64,000 bases of DNA, from contig BJHQ01000001.1 in assembly GCA_014193115.1 (NCBI GenBank), forward strand, positions 750,465-814,464, given 5' to 3'. The stretch is from Planctomycetota bacterium. GTDB taxonomy: Bacteria > Planctomycetota > UBA11346. The position numbers and the translations under genes are program-made. Below are positions 28,583 through 37,612 of the stretch, piece after piece. Within the stretch, counting starts at the first letter, position 1, and the number at the start of each line of letters is the position of its first letter. The notes under the pieces were generated by a model. The model had not been told where the DNA came from and ran no database searches. It saw only the letters and a program-made list of their open reading frames with translations.

Positions 28583-31500
28583 GGGTTGCTGCCGGCGGCA
28601 GGGGACAGATCGATGGTGATGGTGGCGCCAGGCAGCGGCACCACGAGGCGGCGCTGACCACCGGTTTGCACGAATCGTTCGCTGCCGTCGGGGAGTTTGT
28701 CCCAACCGGCATCCACGGCCAATCGCAGGCCCAGATAGGCGGAGCGCATTTCCGGGTCCAGCGCCAGTCGGTTTGCGGCACGGGCGGCGTCGGGACTGTC
28801 GCCCCAGCTGCCGCCGCGGGCGACCCGTTGGCCCTCGCTTCGACCGACATGGTCGACGGCGCCGCCGGTGGGATAGGTCGCATAGCCATCCTGGCACCAC
28901 TCCCACACATTGCCACGCAGGTCGAACAGCCCATGGGCGTTGGGATAGCGGCCCGCGACCTCGCGGGTCGAGCCGCGACTGTTGTAGGAGGTCCAGGCGT
29001 ACTTATCGACGGCCGGGTCCTCGACGCGTCCGGCCCAGAGTCCGGACTGGCCGGCCCGGCAGGCGATCTCCCACTCGGCCTCGGTCGGCAAGCGCGCGGG
29101 CAGATCGGGCTTCACCGCCTTCAGGCGAGTCGTGAAGGCCTGGGCGTCCGTCCAGGAAATCCGTTCGACCGGTCGTAGCGGTCCTGCGAAACGGCTGGGG
29201 TTTGACCGGATAACGGCCGACCACAAGGCCTGGGTGGTCTCGGTCTCGGCCAGCCACAGGCCGCGGCCCAGGGTCATCTGGACCTGGACCTCGTCGCGAT
29301 CACCGGACTCAGCCTTGGACGATCCGATCAGCCCGCTGCCCGGTGCGATCCAGCGCAGGCGGACGATCTGGCCAGCGATATCGGCGGCTGCCCAGGGCCC
29401 CCAGGCATCGCGCCCCCGGCTATTCGCCCACGGTGTCGGCGGTCCCGCCAAGGCGCTGATCCTGGCGGCGGCGGCGCGCTGGTCGTCCCCGTCGCTGCCG
29501 ACCAGCTCGACCAGGCGGCGCAGCTTCGCTTCGTGGTCGGCGAGGGCCGCGTCAGAAAGCAGGCGGGCGGTCTGCAGCGAAGCCAGGATCTTGGTCAGGG
29601 AACCCACCTCGTCCAACTTTGCGAGCCGCCGACGATAGACCGGATCGTCGTCGCCGACCAGCACTTTCAGGTCGCCGAGCCGGCGCGCGGCATCGGCCGG
29701 GATCGGCGTCCCTGGCCTGTCGAGTGGCGCCAGGTCCTTGGTCAGCGAGCGGATGGTCTCGACCTTGCTGCGCCAGCGCTTCACATCGGCATCGTCGCTG
29801 CCCACCAGGGTCTCGTAGCGTGAAAACAGGGCGTCCACGTCTTCGGGGAAGCCGCGACCCTGGTCGAGCCGGATCAGCACCGCAGCCAGCCGATCGAGCT
29901 CGGCCACCTTGCTCCGCCAACGTTGGGCGTCGGGATCGGCATCGCCCACATCCTGGACCAGCCGATCGAGGGCGTCGCGTTCGGGTTTGCCCACTGAACG
30001 GGCGCTGTCGAGCACCGCAGCCAGCCCGGAACGCAGGTCGGCAATCCGCTTGGCTTCGCCAGCCAGGCGTTTTTCAGCGGATTCGCGGGCCGCCGGATCG
30101 AGCCCACCCAAAGCCGAGAACCGCTTGAGGGCCGTCGCCAGGCTCTGCTGCTGGCTGGCGGGCAGCGGTTCGCGGCGGGCTGGAGCGAGCGGTTCCAGCT
30201 GCTCGCGCAGCTGCTCGTGCAGGCCGCGGCTGGCCCGGACGGTCTCTTCCCAGGCGATGACGTCGGCATCGCCGGGTTGGGCGAGCGCCTTCAGCCGTGC
30301 GACCCGCTCGCCGATGGGGGCGGTCTGGGCGACGCGCAGGGCCGGTTCCGCCCCGTTCCTTCCCAGAGCTGAAAAAATGTCAGACAAAGCCGTGCGTTCC
30401 GCAGCAATGGAGTCCTGGGACGCCTTCACTTTGGCGTTCCATACCTTCAAGTCGGCATCATCGGCCGGGACCAGGCCGACATACAGGGCCAGGTCGCCGG
30501 CGCTGGCGGCGATTGCCGGCAGCGGCACCACCGATTCATTGCCCAAGGTGCGGGTGATGCGTTCGCGCAGGTCCGCGAGCAGCCTGGCCGCCTTGCCCAG
30601 TGAGTTCTTCCACGGCGTGAGCCGAGGGTCGGTGGAACGCAGCCGTTCCAGGCCCGCGATGGCGTCGAGGGCGTCCTGGCGGACCTGCTCGGTGATCTTG
30701 GCGTCAACCGCATCGAGGGGCGCCAGCTTCGCGAACAGTCCGGAAATCCGGGAGTCGAAATCCGCCAGACCCTTGCGCCACCGGATCAGCGCCGGGTCAT
30801 CGCCGGCCACGATCGCGGCCAGGCGGTCAGCGTCGCCGCCGATGGCGGCCCGGGTCGAAGCGTCCAGGGTGCCTTGGTCAATGGCCGAAGCCAAAGCCGC
30901 ACGCAGGCGTTTTTCATCATCCGCCAAATCTTCGAGGATCTTGCGCCAGCGCGTGCCGTCTCGATCGCTGGGACCGACCAGGGATTCGTACTCTTTCAGG
31001 CTCGACTCACCGGACCTGCGCTTGGCCGCATCGACCGCGCCGGCATCGAGCTGGGCGGCGAGGGCCTCGGCCAAGGTCCTGGCCTTGGCCGATTTGTCCG
31101 CCACCTGGCGATACAGCGCGTCCTTGTCCGGGGCTTCCACCGCCTTGGCATAGTCCGCCAGCAAGGCATCGAGATTCGCCGGCACCGGCACCGGATTGGC
31201 TGCGAACTGGGCCAGGATCGGCTTGATCTGGGACAGGGCTTTCTCCTGCACCAGGGCCTTTTCCGACTTGGCGGTGGCAGCGGCGATGCCTTCGGCCTTC
31301 GATTGCTCGGACAGGTACCAGAAGGCCCCTCCACCAGCTGCGACGGCGATGCCCGCGGCAGCGGCGAGCGACACCAGGTTCCGCTGGAACCAGTTCATCT
31401 GCTCGCGTTTGGCCTCGTCGGCGCCGGTCCCCAGCTTGAAATTGGCCAACGCCGATTTCAGCATCGCGCCGGTCCTGATCGCCTCCAGGTCGCGGACCAG

Positions 31501-33063
31501 CTCTTCCGCCGTCTGGTAGCGGTTCTCCGGCTTTTTCTGGAGACATTTCAGCACCACCGCCTGGACCTCGTCGGTCAGGTCGGGGTTGAGCTTCTTGGGC
31601 AGCTCGGGCTCTTCGTAGCAATGCTGGTAGATCAGGGCGTTGGGCGTCGTGCCTTTGAACGGCTTTTCGAAGGTCGCCAGCTCATAGAACACCACGCCGA
31701 GCGAATACAGGTCGCTGCGTTGATCGATGCTCGATTCGCCGCGGCCCTGTTCCGGACTGACATAGGCCGGCGTGCCCACCGCCTGGCCGGTCATGGTCAG
31801 ATTGTGCTCGCCCATGATCTTGACGATGCCGAAGTCGGTGATCTTGACCAAGCCGTCCTTGGTCACCATCAGGTTGGGCGGTTTGATATCGCGATGGACG
31901 ACTCCGTGGCGGCCGGCCTCGGCCAGGCCTTTCGCGGCCTGGATCACGTAATTCACGCACTCGTCATTGGTGAACCGTTTGGCGCTGTCCTTGCGATCCT
32001 TCAGGATGTCGTAGAGGTCGGTGCCCTGGACGAATTCCATGGCGTAGAAGTGATTGCCCTCGTGCTCGCCGACTGCGTACACCGAGACCACATGCGGGCT
32101 CGACAGCATCGACGAGGTCCGCGCCTCCAGCTGGAATCGCTGGAGCAGGCGGTGGTCGGCGGCCAGATTCGGCGGCAGCACCTTGATCGCGACCCGGCGC
32201 TTCAAGGACCGCTGCTTGGCGCGATAGACCGCACCCATGCCGCCTTCGCCGAGGATGCCGCCCAGGTCGAAATCTCCCCAGGTCTGGCCGGTGAACGGAC
32301 CTTTGCGGCCTTCGAGGTGCCAGGCGTCGTCGAAGCTCACCGACGTGCCGGTGCCGGTGCGCGGCTTGCCGCCCGGCATGGTCGTGGCGGGGGTCGGAGT
32401 CGCGCCGCCGGCGGCAATGGTCAGCGGGGTGCGCTTGCCGGTCTGATGGGCTCCGATCGTGATCGGGGTGCGTTCGCGACCGACTTCCAAGGTCGCTTCG
32501 CGTCCAGTAATCCCAGTGGCCGGCGTGTCATTGAGGGTCGCCTCGCGCCCGGTCAGTCCGGGTGGCGGGGTCGCCAGGGTCGCCTCGCGTCCAGTGATCC
32601 CCGGTGGCGGGGTCGCCAAGGTCGCCTCGCGCCCGGTGATCCCGTGCGGTGGGGTGGCCAGCGTGGCCTCCCGTCCGGTCAGCCCCGGCGGCGGGGTCGC
32701 CAGAGTCGATTCCCGGCCAGTCACCGCCTGGTGACCGGAAGCCGCGTGTGTTTCAGGTGACTCGGCGCCGCCGCCCGCTCCGAGGGTCGCCTCCCGGCCG
32801 GTCACAGGCGCTGCGGCCTTGGTCGGTGGTCGTCCACCCGGGAACCGGTCGAAGGTCTGTAGCGTCACTTCGCGACTGATGGTGCGCGCCTTGCTGGCTT
32901 CTCCAGGTTTGCGCGGCGGGACGATGACCGTCGATTCCGAGCTGGTTCCCTCAGGTAAAACCGGTACTTGCGCGGTGTCGGCGGATTCGGCGGCGGCGCT
33001 GGCAGGTGCACCCAGCAGGGTCTCGTCATCGCCACGGATCGGTGTCGGCTGCTGCTCGGTCAC
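28579..33063 (-). CDS. Membrane Ser/Thr protein kinase fused to SUMF1/FGE-like domain
   Basis: 1494 residues from GTG 33063, which follows GAGGGGGA. Layout: residues ~85-192, seven TGREATL repeats; ~260-525, a Hanks kinase with glycine loop GILGEGGMGAVYRAK, VAIKVL Lys, HRDIKPPNLM near 389, DFGIVK and GTPAYVSPEQ, all catalytic residues present; ~559-584, one membrane helix (LVSLAAAAGIAVAAGGGAFW); ~590-1230, an outside region of repeated helical blocks with LVGSDDAD-like motifs; ~1234-1494, an FGE-like domain (AETETTQALW, LPTEAEWEIACRAG, LRGNVWEWCQDG, ARGGSWGDSP). The FGE catalytic Cys pair is absent. It is the first gene of the operon; overlap with the giant gene is ATGA. Likely a sensor kinase reading an envelope signal. 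Confidence 0.9.
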   Translation of the reverse strand: MTEQQPTPIRGDDETLLGAPASAAAESADTAQVPVLPEGTSSESTVIVPPRKPGEASKARTISREVTLQTFDRFPGGRPPTKAAAPVTGREATLGAGGGAESPETHAASGHQAVTGRESTLATPPPGLTGREATLATPPHGITGREATLATPPPGITGREATLATPPPGLTGREATLNDTPATGITGREATLEVGRERTPITIGAHQTGKRTPLTIAAGGATPTPATTMPGGKPRTGTGTSVSFDDAWHLEGRKGPFTGQTWGDFDLGGILGEGGMGAVYRAKQRSLKRRVAIKVLPPNLAADHRLLQRFQLEARTSSMLSSPHVVSVYAVGEHEGNHFYAMEFVQGTDLYDILKDRKDSAKRFTNDECVNYVIQAAKGLAEAGRHGVVHRDIKPPNLMVTKDGLVKITDFGIVKIMGEHNLTMTGQAVGTPAYVSPEQGRGESSIDQRSDLYSLGVVFYELATFEKPFKGTTPNALIYQHCYEEPELPKKLNPDLTDEVQAVVLKCLQKKPENRYQTAEELVRDLEAIRTGAMLKSALANFKLGTGADEAKREQMNWFQRNLVSLAAAAGIAVAAGGGAFWYLSEQSKAEGIAAATAKSEKALVQEKALSQIKPILAQFAANPVPVPANLDALLADYAKAVEAPDKDALYRQVADKSAKARTLAEALAAQLDAGAVDAAKRRSGESSLKEYESLVGPSDRDGTRWRKILEDLADDEKRLRAALASAIDQGTLDASTRAAIGGDADRLAAIVAGDDPALIRWRKGLADFDSRISGLFAKLAPLDAVDAKITEQVRQDALDAIAGLERLRSTDPRLTPWKNSLGKAARLLADLRERITRTLGNESVVPLPAIAASAGDLALYVGLVPADDADLKVWNAKVKASQDSIAAERTALSDIFSALGRNGAEPALRVAQTAPIGERVARLKALAQPGDADVIAWEETVRASRGLHEQLREQLEPLAPARREPLPASQQQSLATALKRFSALGGLDPAARESAEKRLAGEAKRIADLRSGLAAVLDSARSVGKPERDALDRLVQDVGDADPDAQRWRSKVAELDRLAAVLIRLDQGRGFPEDVDALFSRYETLVGSDDADVKRWRSKVETIRSLTKDLAPLDRPGTPIPADAARRLGDLKVLVGDDDPVYRRRLAKLDEVGSLTKILASLQTARLLSDAALADHEAKLRRLVELVGSDGDDQRAAAARISALAGPPTPWANSRGRDAWGPWAAADIAGQIVRLRWIAPGSGLIGSSKAESGDRDEVQVQMTLGRGLWLAETETTQALWSAVIRSNPSRFAGPLRPVERISWTDAQAFTTRLKAVKPDLPARLPTEAEWEIACRAGQSGLWAGRVEDPAVDKYAWTSYNSRGSTREVAGRYPNAHGLFDLRGNVWEWCQDGYATYPTGGAVDHVGRSEGQRVARGGSWGDSPDAARAANRLALDPEMRSAYLGLRLAVDAGWDKLPDGSERFVQTGGQRRLVVPLPGATITIDLSPAAGSNP
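32487..32810 (-). repeat. In-frame tandem repeats encoding seven TGREATL units
   Basis: Seven copies of a coding repeat in the kinase N-terminal tail. The consensus unit is 14 residues (ITGREATLATPPPG), or 42 bp; the first and last units are diverged and the first is followed by a longer spacer. Bases differ at third codon positions, so the peptide, not just the DNA, has been conserved. Each unit has one Thr or Ser in R-E-(A/S)-T-L, a plausible autophosphorylation site. Two similar motifs lie upstream (DDETLLG and SREVTLQ). Confidence 0.85.
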
Positions 33064-33271
33064 GGGTCCCCCTCGGGCTGATGGCCGCGGATGGCGCCAG
33101 GCGCCGGACCGCAGTGCCGACTGGCATCTGCATGGCAAGGAAGAGGAGGTCAGTCAATGAGCGATTTCCCACAAGCCAGTAGAGCATCTCAGCTGTCGCG
33201 CACGGCATCGCAGATGCCAGTCCGTGCGTCGCGCAGTGCCTCGTCGAGCCGTTCGGAGGCCTCTGGCTGGG

Positions 33272-34741
33272 TCAGGCCACGGCGTGGCAATACCCGCGCA
33301 GGGCCGGCCACAGGGCGCGGTAGCGGGCCAAGACGCTGCGATACGCCTTCACCCGGCCTTTGTCCGGGGTGTAGCTCGCCTCGATCGGGCCAGGTGCGCA
33401 GGCGGTCTTGACCGGCACGCCGCAACAGCCGATCAGGGCCAGGCGCGCGCCGCCCAGGGCCGGACCGGCGTCGGCGCCGGCGCGTTGGACGATCCGGACG
33501 TTGCCGAGATCGGCGAGCATCTGCATCCACACCGCGCTGCGCGTACCGCCACCGGTGACGGTGGCCTCGGTGACCTTGGTGCCAGCGGAACGGATCAGTT
33601 CCAGACTTTCCACCAGGCCGCAGCAGATGCCTTCGAGCACCGCCCGGGTCAGGTGGGCGCGGCCGTGCAGGCGGGCCAGGCCGACGAAGGCACCGCGGGC
33701 CAGCGGATCGCAGAGCGGGGTGCGTTCGCCGGTCAGGTAGGGCAGGAAGGTCAAACCGTCGCAGCCCAGCGGCGCGGTGCCGGCCTCATCGCACAAAGCG
33801 CCGAAATCTGCACCCGGTACCAGCGTGTCGCGGTACCACTGCAGGCTGCCCGCAGCCGACAGCATGACGCCCATCTGGTGCCATCGGCCGGGGATGGCGT
33901 GGCAAAACGTGTGCAGACGGCCGTCTTTTTCGGGGGCGTAGCCCTTGGTCGTGGTGAACACCACGCCCGAGGTGCCGATGGCGATGGTGGTGAAACCCGG
34001 GGTCACGCAGCCGGCTCCGACCGCGCCTGCCGCCTGGTCGCCGGCGCCACCGACCACCGGCGTGCCCTCGGGGATGCCCAGCTCGGCCGCCGCCGCGGCG
34101 GTGACCCGGCCGGCGATCTCGGTGCCTTCGACCAGGCGGCCGAGGTAGCTCTCGTCGATGTGGCAGGCCGCCAGCAGTTTTTTCGACCAGCGGCGGTTGG
34201 CGACATCCATCAGCAGCATGCCGGCGCCGTCGGACATTTCGGCCACGGCCTCGCCGGTCATCCGCCAGCGCAGGTAGTCCTTGGGCAGCAGGACGGTGCG
34301 CACCTGCTTCCACAGCTTGGGCTCGTGACGCTGGACCCACAGCAGCTTGGGCGCGGTGAAACCGACCAGGGCGCGATTTCCGGTCTCTTTGATCAGGCCT
34401 TTGACGGTCTTGTGGAGCAGATCGCACTCCGCCTGGCAGCGACCGTCATTCCACAAGATGGCGGGCCGCACCACCTGGCCAGCGCCGTCGAGCAGCACCG
34501 CGCCATGCATCTGGCCGCCTATGCCGAGACCTTCGACCGGTTCGGACGGGCGCTGGGCGAGCACGGCTTTGACCGAGGCCACCACGCCGCGCCACCAGTC
34601 GTGGGGATCCTGCTCGCTCCATAGCGGCCGCGGCGTGGACAACGGATACTCGGCAGTGGCCGAGGCGAGGATGACGCCATCGCGGCCGACCAGGACGGTC
34701 TTGCAGCCGGAGGTGCCGAGGTCGATGCCGATGACGGCCAT
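33272..34741 (-). CDS. xylB: Xylulokinase (FGGY family)
   Basis: 489 residues, full length. Phosphorylates D-xylulose to xylulose-5-phosphate. N-terminal actin-fold motif GIDLGTSGCKTVLVGRDG, the xylulokinase-typical GIGGQMHGAVLLD near 75-87, AILWNDGRC, VVGGAGDQAAGAVGAGC and the C-terminal ATVTGGGTRSAVWMQMLAD are visible. It lies 48 nt after pyrophosphatase on the same strand. xylA is divergent 0.9 kb away, giving a split xylose pathway around ppa. Confidence 0.92.
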   Translation of the reverse strand: MAVIGIDLGTSGCKTVLVGRDGVILASATAEYPLSTPRPLWSEQDPHDWWRGVVASVKAVLAQRPSEPVEGLGIGGQMHGAVLLDGAGQVVRPAILWNDGRCQAECDLLHKTVKGLIKETGNRALVGFTAPKLLWVQRHEPKLWKQVRTVLLPKDYLRWRMTGEAVAEMSDGAGMLLMDVANRRWSKKLLAACHIDESYLGRLVEGTEIAGRVTAAAAAELGIPEGTPVVGGAGDQAAGAVGAGCVTPGFTTIAIGTSGVVFTTTKGYAPEKDGRLHTFCHAIPGRWHQMGVMLSAAGSLQWYRDTLVPGADFGALCDEAGTAPLGCDGLTFLPYLTGERTPLCDPLARGAFVGLARLHGRAHLTRAVLEGICCGLVESLELIRSAGTKVTEATVTGGGTRSAVWMQMLADLGNVRIVQRAGADAGPALGGARLALIGCCGVPVKTACAPGPIEASYTPDKGRVKAYRSVLARYRALWPALRGYCHAVA

Positions 34742-34789
34742 GGAGGATTCCTGGAAGATGGTTGGAAGCGGCGATCTTGAGCGGCGTGT

Positions 34790-35515
34790 TCAGGCCGGGC
34801 TCGGGTCCGGTTCGTGTTCTCCGCCGTTCTTGGCCTGTCCATTGCCGTTCTTGACCGCGGCCTGGCCTTTGCGCCACGACGAGGTCGCTTGCGGCGGCGG
34901 GATGGTCTGGCTGAGGCCGGTGCCGCGGATGATCTTGACCTTGGCCTTGCGGCCTTTGGCGGTCGGATTGTTCCAGCGATCGATCAGGCCGGCTTTCAGG
35001 TCCTTATAGCGCTGGATGCATTCACCGATGACCTTGTGGGCGACCAGGCGGTCCTCCCAGCCATAGGTGTCGGATTTCTTTCCTTCGAGATCCTTGTAAA
35101 TATTGAAGAAATAGTCGACTTCGGCCAGGTAATGGCTGGGCAGGTGCTGGAGGCCGTGGACATCGCGCATCCGCGGGTCCTTCATCGGCACCGCCAGGAT
35201 CTTGTGGTCGAGGCCGGCGTCGTCGCGCATGATCAGCACGCCGAGCGGACGGACCTCGATCAGGCAGCCGGTGAACGTCGGCTGCTCGACGATCACCACC
35301 ACGTCGAGGGGGTCGCCGTCCTCAGAGTGGGTCTGAGGCACGAACCCGTAGGCGCCGGGATAGTGGACCGGCGAATACAGCGTGCGATCGAGCCGGAAAA
35401 CGTTCAATTCCTTGTCATATTCGTACTTGTTCGACGAGCCCTTGGGGATTTCGATGACCGCGTTGATCACCGTCGGAAGGTCGGGTCCGGCGGGCAGTTC
35501 GAGGTAGTTGGGCAT
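34790..35515 (-). CDS. ppa: Inorganic pyrophosphatase, family I
   Basis: 241 residues from ATG 35515, preceded by AGAGGAA. Soluble family I enzyme hydrolysing PPi to phosphate. Active-site elements: IEIPKGSSNKYEYDKE, YPGAYGFVPQTHSEDGDPLD with the metal-binding acidic cluster, VPMKDPRMRD, and DYFFNIYKDLEGKK. The last ~40 residues are a low-complexity tail (KNGNGQAKNGGEHEPD) not needed for the fold. Divergent to xylA over 144 nt. Confidence 0.93.
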   Translation of the reverse strand: MPNYLELPAGPDLPTVINAVIEIPKGSSNKYEYDKELNVFRLDRTLYSPVHYPGAYGFVPQTHSEDGDPLDVVVIVEQPTFTGCLIEVRPLGVLIMRDDAGLDHKILAVPMKDPRMRDVHGLQHLPSHYLAEVDYFFNIYKDLEGKKSDTYGWEDRLVAHKVIGECIQRYKDLKAGLIDRWNNPTAKGRKAKVKIIRGTGLSQTIPPPQATSSWRKGQAAVKNGNGQAKNGGEHEPDPSPA

Positions 35516-35659
35516 GGGTTCCTCTGTGGTCGCGGGGAACCTAGACCGGGTCTGCGGCACGGGGAAGGGGCTGCCGCGGAGTGCTGCCTTGGCTGGACGG
35601 CGCCGGCCCTACCCTGTGATCTTCCTCTTCACCACCCGACACCCGCCCGGAGCCCCGAC

Positions 35660-36982
35660 ATGGCCCTCACTTCGTGGTTCGACGCCATTCCCGCCATCAC
35701 CTACGAAGGACCTGAGACGGATAATCCGTTCGCCTTCCGCTGGTACCAGCCCGACGAGAAGATCCTCGGCAAGCCGATGAAGGACTGGATGCGCAACGCG
35801 GTGTGCTATTGGCATACCTTCCGCGGCGTCGCCCTGGACATCTTCGGACCCGGCACCCTCGCCCGGCCCTGGGAAGACGGCAGCAACAGCCTCGACATGG
35901 CGCTGAAGCGCACCGACGTGGTGTTCGATTTCCTGACCCGGCTTGGCGTCGAGTATTATTGTTTCCACGACCGCGATGTGGCCCCCGAAGGCGCCAATCT
36001 GGCCGAGACCAACCGCAACCTGTGGGCGGTGGCAGAAAAGCTCAAACAGCTCCAGGCCGCGACCAAGGTCAAGCTGCTGTGGGGCACGGCCAACATGTTC
36101 AGCCACCCCCGGTTCAGCCAGGGTGCGGCCACCAGCCCCAATGCCGACGTCTTCGCCTACTGCGCCAACTCGGTGAAGGAGATGCTCGACGTCAGCAAGC
36201 ACCTGGGCGGTGAGAACTACGTGTTCTGGGGCGGCCGCGAAGGCTACAACACCCTGCTCAACACCGACTTGAAGCGCGAGCAGGACCACGTCGCGACGTT
36301 CTTCCACCTGGCCGTCGAATATGCCAAGAAGATAGGCTTCAAAGGCCAGTTCCTGATCGAGCCGAAGGCCTGCGAACCGACCAAGCACCAGTACGATTTC
36401 GACGCCGCGACCGTCCTCGGCTTCCTGCGCAAGCACGACCTGATCGACCATTTCAAGCTCAACATCGAGCAGAACCACGCCACCTTGGCCGGGCACGATT
36501 TCTGCCACGAGCTGGCGGTATGCGCCGCAGAAGGCAAACTCGGCTCGATCGACAGCAACCGCGGCGACGTGATGAACGGCTGGGACACCGACCAGTTCCC
36601 CAACGACTACCGCGAATGCGCCCAGGCCTGGACCATCATCCTCGCCAACAAGAACGGACTTGGTACCGGTGGCCTGAACTACGACGCCAAGGTCCGCCGC
36701 GACAGCTACGACCTGGAGGACATGTTCCACGCCCACATCTGCGGCATCGATACCTGGGCCCGCGGCCTGCGCATCGCCGCCAAGATCATCGAAGGCAAGA
36801 AACTGGCGAAGTTCGTCAAGACGCGCTACGCCAGCTATGACAAGGGCATCGGCAAGGAGATCGAATCGGGCACCACCGATTTCGAAAAACTCCAGGCCTA
36901 CATCCTGCGCAAGGGCGAAGTCGCCCCCAACGCCAGCGCCCGCCAGGAATACCTCGAGAACCTGTTCAACGGGTATTGCTAG
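35660..36982 (+). CDS. xylA: Xylose isomerase
   Basis: 440 residues, the class II length. Converts D-xylose to D-xylulose with two divalent metals. Catalytic and metal-binding segments: YYCFHDRDVAPEG (catalytic His near 101), VFWGGREGYNTLLNTD, FLIEPKACEPTKHQYDFD, NIEQNHATLAGH, GSIDSNRGD and GTGGLNYDAKVRRDSYD. ATG 35660 begins the conserved N-terminus. A hairpin terminator follows the stop after 7 nt. Confidence 0.96.
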   Translation: MALTSWFDAIPAITYEGPETDNPFAFRWYQPDEKILGKPMKDWMRNAVCYWHTFRGVALDIFGPGTLARPWEDGSNSLDMALKRTDVVFDFLTRLGVEYYCFHDRDVAPEGANLAETNRNLWAVAEKLKQLQAATKVKLLWGTANMFSHPRFSQGAATSPNADVFAYCANSVKEMLDVSKHLGGENYVFWGGREGYNTLLNTDLKREQDHVATFFHLAVEYAKKIGFKGQFLIEPKACEPTKHQYDFDAATVLGFLRKHDLIDHFKLNIEQNHATLAGHDFCHELAVCAAEGKLGSIDSNRGDVMNGWDTDQFPNDYRECAQAWTIILANKNGLGTGGLNYDAKVRRDSYDLEDMFHAHICGIDTWARGLRIAAKIIEGKKLAKFVKTRYASYDKGIGKEIESGTTDFEKLQAYILRKGEVAPNASARQEYLENLFNGYC

Positions 36983-37300
36983 TTTACCTGGGGGCTTCCG
37001 CCCCCACGGACTTGGTCGGCGCTCGTTTTCCTACGGAAAACGTGGGCGCATCGCCTCCGGCGATTTTCTGCGCCCACCTCGCCTCGGGCGGCCGCTCCCC
37101 ATCGCGTTCGCGATGGGGACCCCTTTCCCTTCATGGGGGCTTCGCCGGCTTCGCCCCCACGGCCCTGCGGGCAACTGTTCCGCTCCGCTCCGCGCTCAAC
37201 GCCTGTTTTCCAGAGGCGCTCGTTTTTCTACATGGCTGCTGAACCGGTGTAACCAACCGCCGGGATCGCGGCCGTCCCGGCCGCTCCTCGGGCCTGATGC
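36983..37300. other. Non-coding region rich in stem-loops between xylA and fba
   Basis: No gene seen. It holds several inverted repeats in close order: 36990-37005 (GGGGGC stem), a GTTTTCC/GGAAAAC pair near 37023-37039, a 9-bp stem CCCCATCGC-GTTC-GCGATGGGG at 37097-37118, and a second GGGGGC/GCCCCC pair at 37135-37158. Their spacing and repetition resemble intergenic REP-like elements more than one terminator. The region ends where an AraC remnant begins abruptly. Confidence 0.5.
36990..37005 (+). terminator. Hairpin directly after xylA
   Basis: GGGGGC-TTCC-GCCCCC, a 6-bp perfect GC stem with a 4-nt loop, 7 nt after the xylA stop. It is not followed by a clear T run, so termination is likely but not certain. 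A similar GGGGGC...GCCCCC pair with a 12-nt loop recurs at 37135-37158. Confidence 0.5.
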
Positions 37301-37462
37301 CTGGACGCCGCCGCTGAGCTGCTGCTGACCACCGACCACACGCTTGCCGTGATCGCAGCGCACATTGGGTACAGCGATGCGTCCCACCTCAGCCGCCGCT
37401 TCAAGTGGTCCACCGGACTGGCGCCGTCCGAGTACCGGATGCGTTTCCAGCTTCCAGGATGA
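37301..37462 (+). pseudogene. Remnant of AraC-family regulator (C-terminal helix-turn-helix only)
   Basis: Reading from 37301 to a TGA at 37460-37462 gives ~53 residues with the second helix-turn-helix of an AraC regulator: ELLLTTDHTLAVIAAHIGYS then DASHLSRRFKWSTGLAPSEY. This matches the family signature (IAxxxGYxxxSHxxRxFK...G.xPxxYR). A TGA lies in frame just upstream (37295) and no start codon precedes the similarity, so the gene is cut off at its 5' side. It follows xylA, where a xylose-responsive AraC-type regulator (XylR-like) would be expected; that origin is inference. Confidence 0.75.
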
Positions 37463-37612
37463 CCGGCTTCCGGGATGACAGGCTGCCCACGCCTGGCGCA
37501 GCGCATCGGTGTGGCTGGTCTGCTGCGCCACCGACCAGGGCGCCGCTCTGGCCAGTCTGGCGCCGGCCATAGGCTCACGAACGCCACGAACCCGATCACC
37601 CCCGGACACTTC

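Noticed and set aside
28579-29135. Catalytic formylglycine-generating enzyme at the kinase C-terminus
   Set aside because: The fold motifs are there, but the Cys pair needed for catalysis is missing after GGSW, and no sulfatase gene is nearby.
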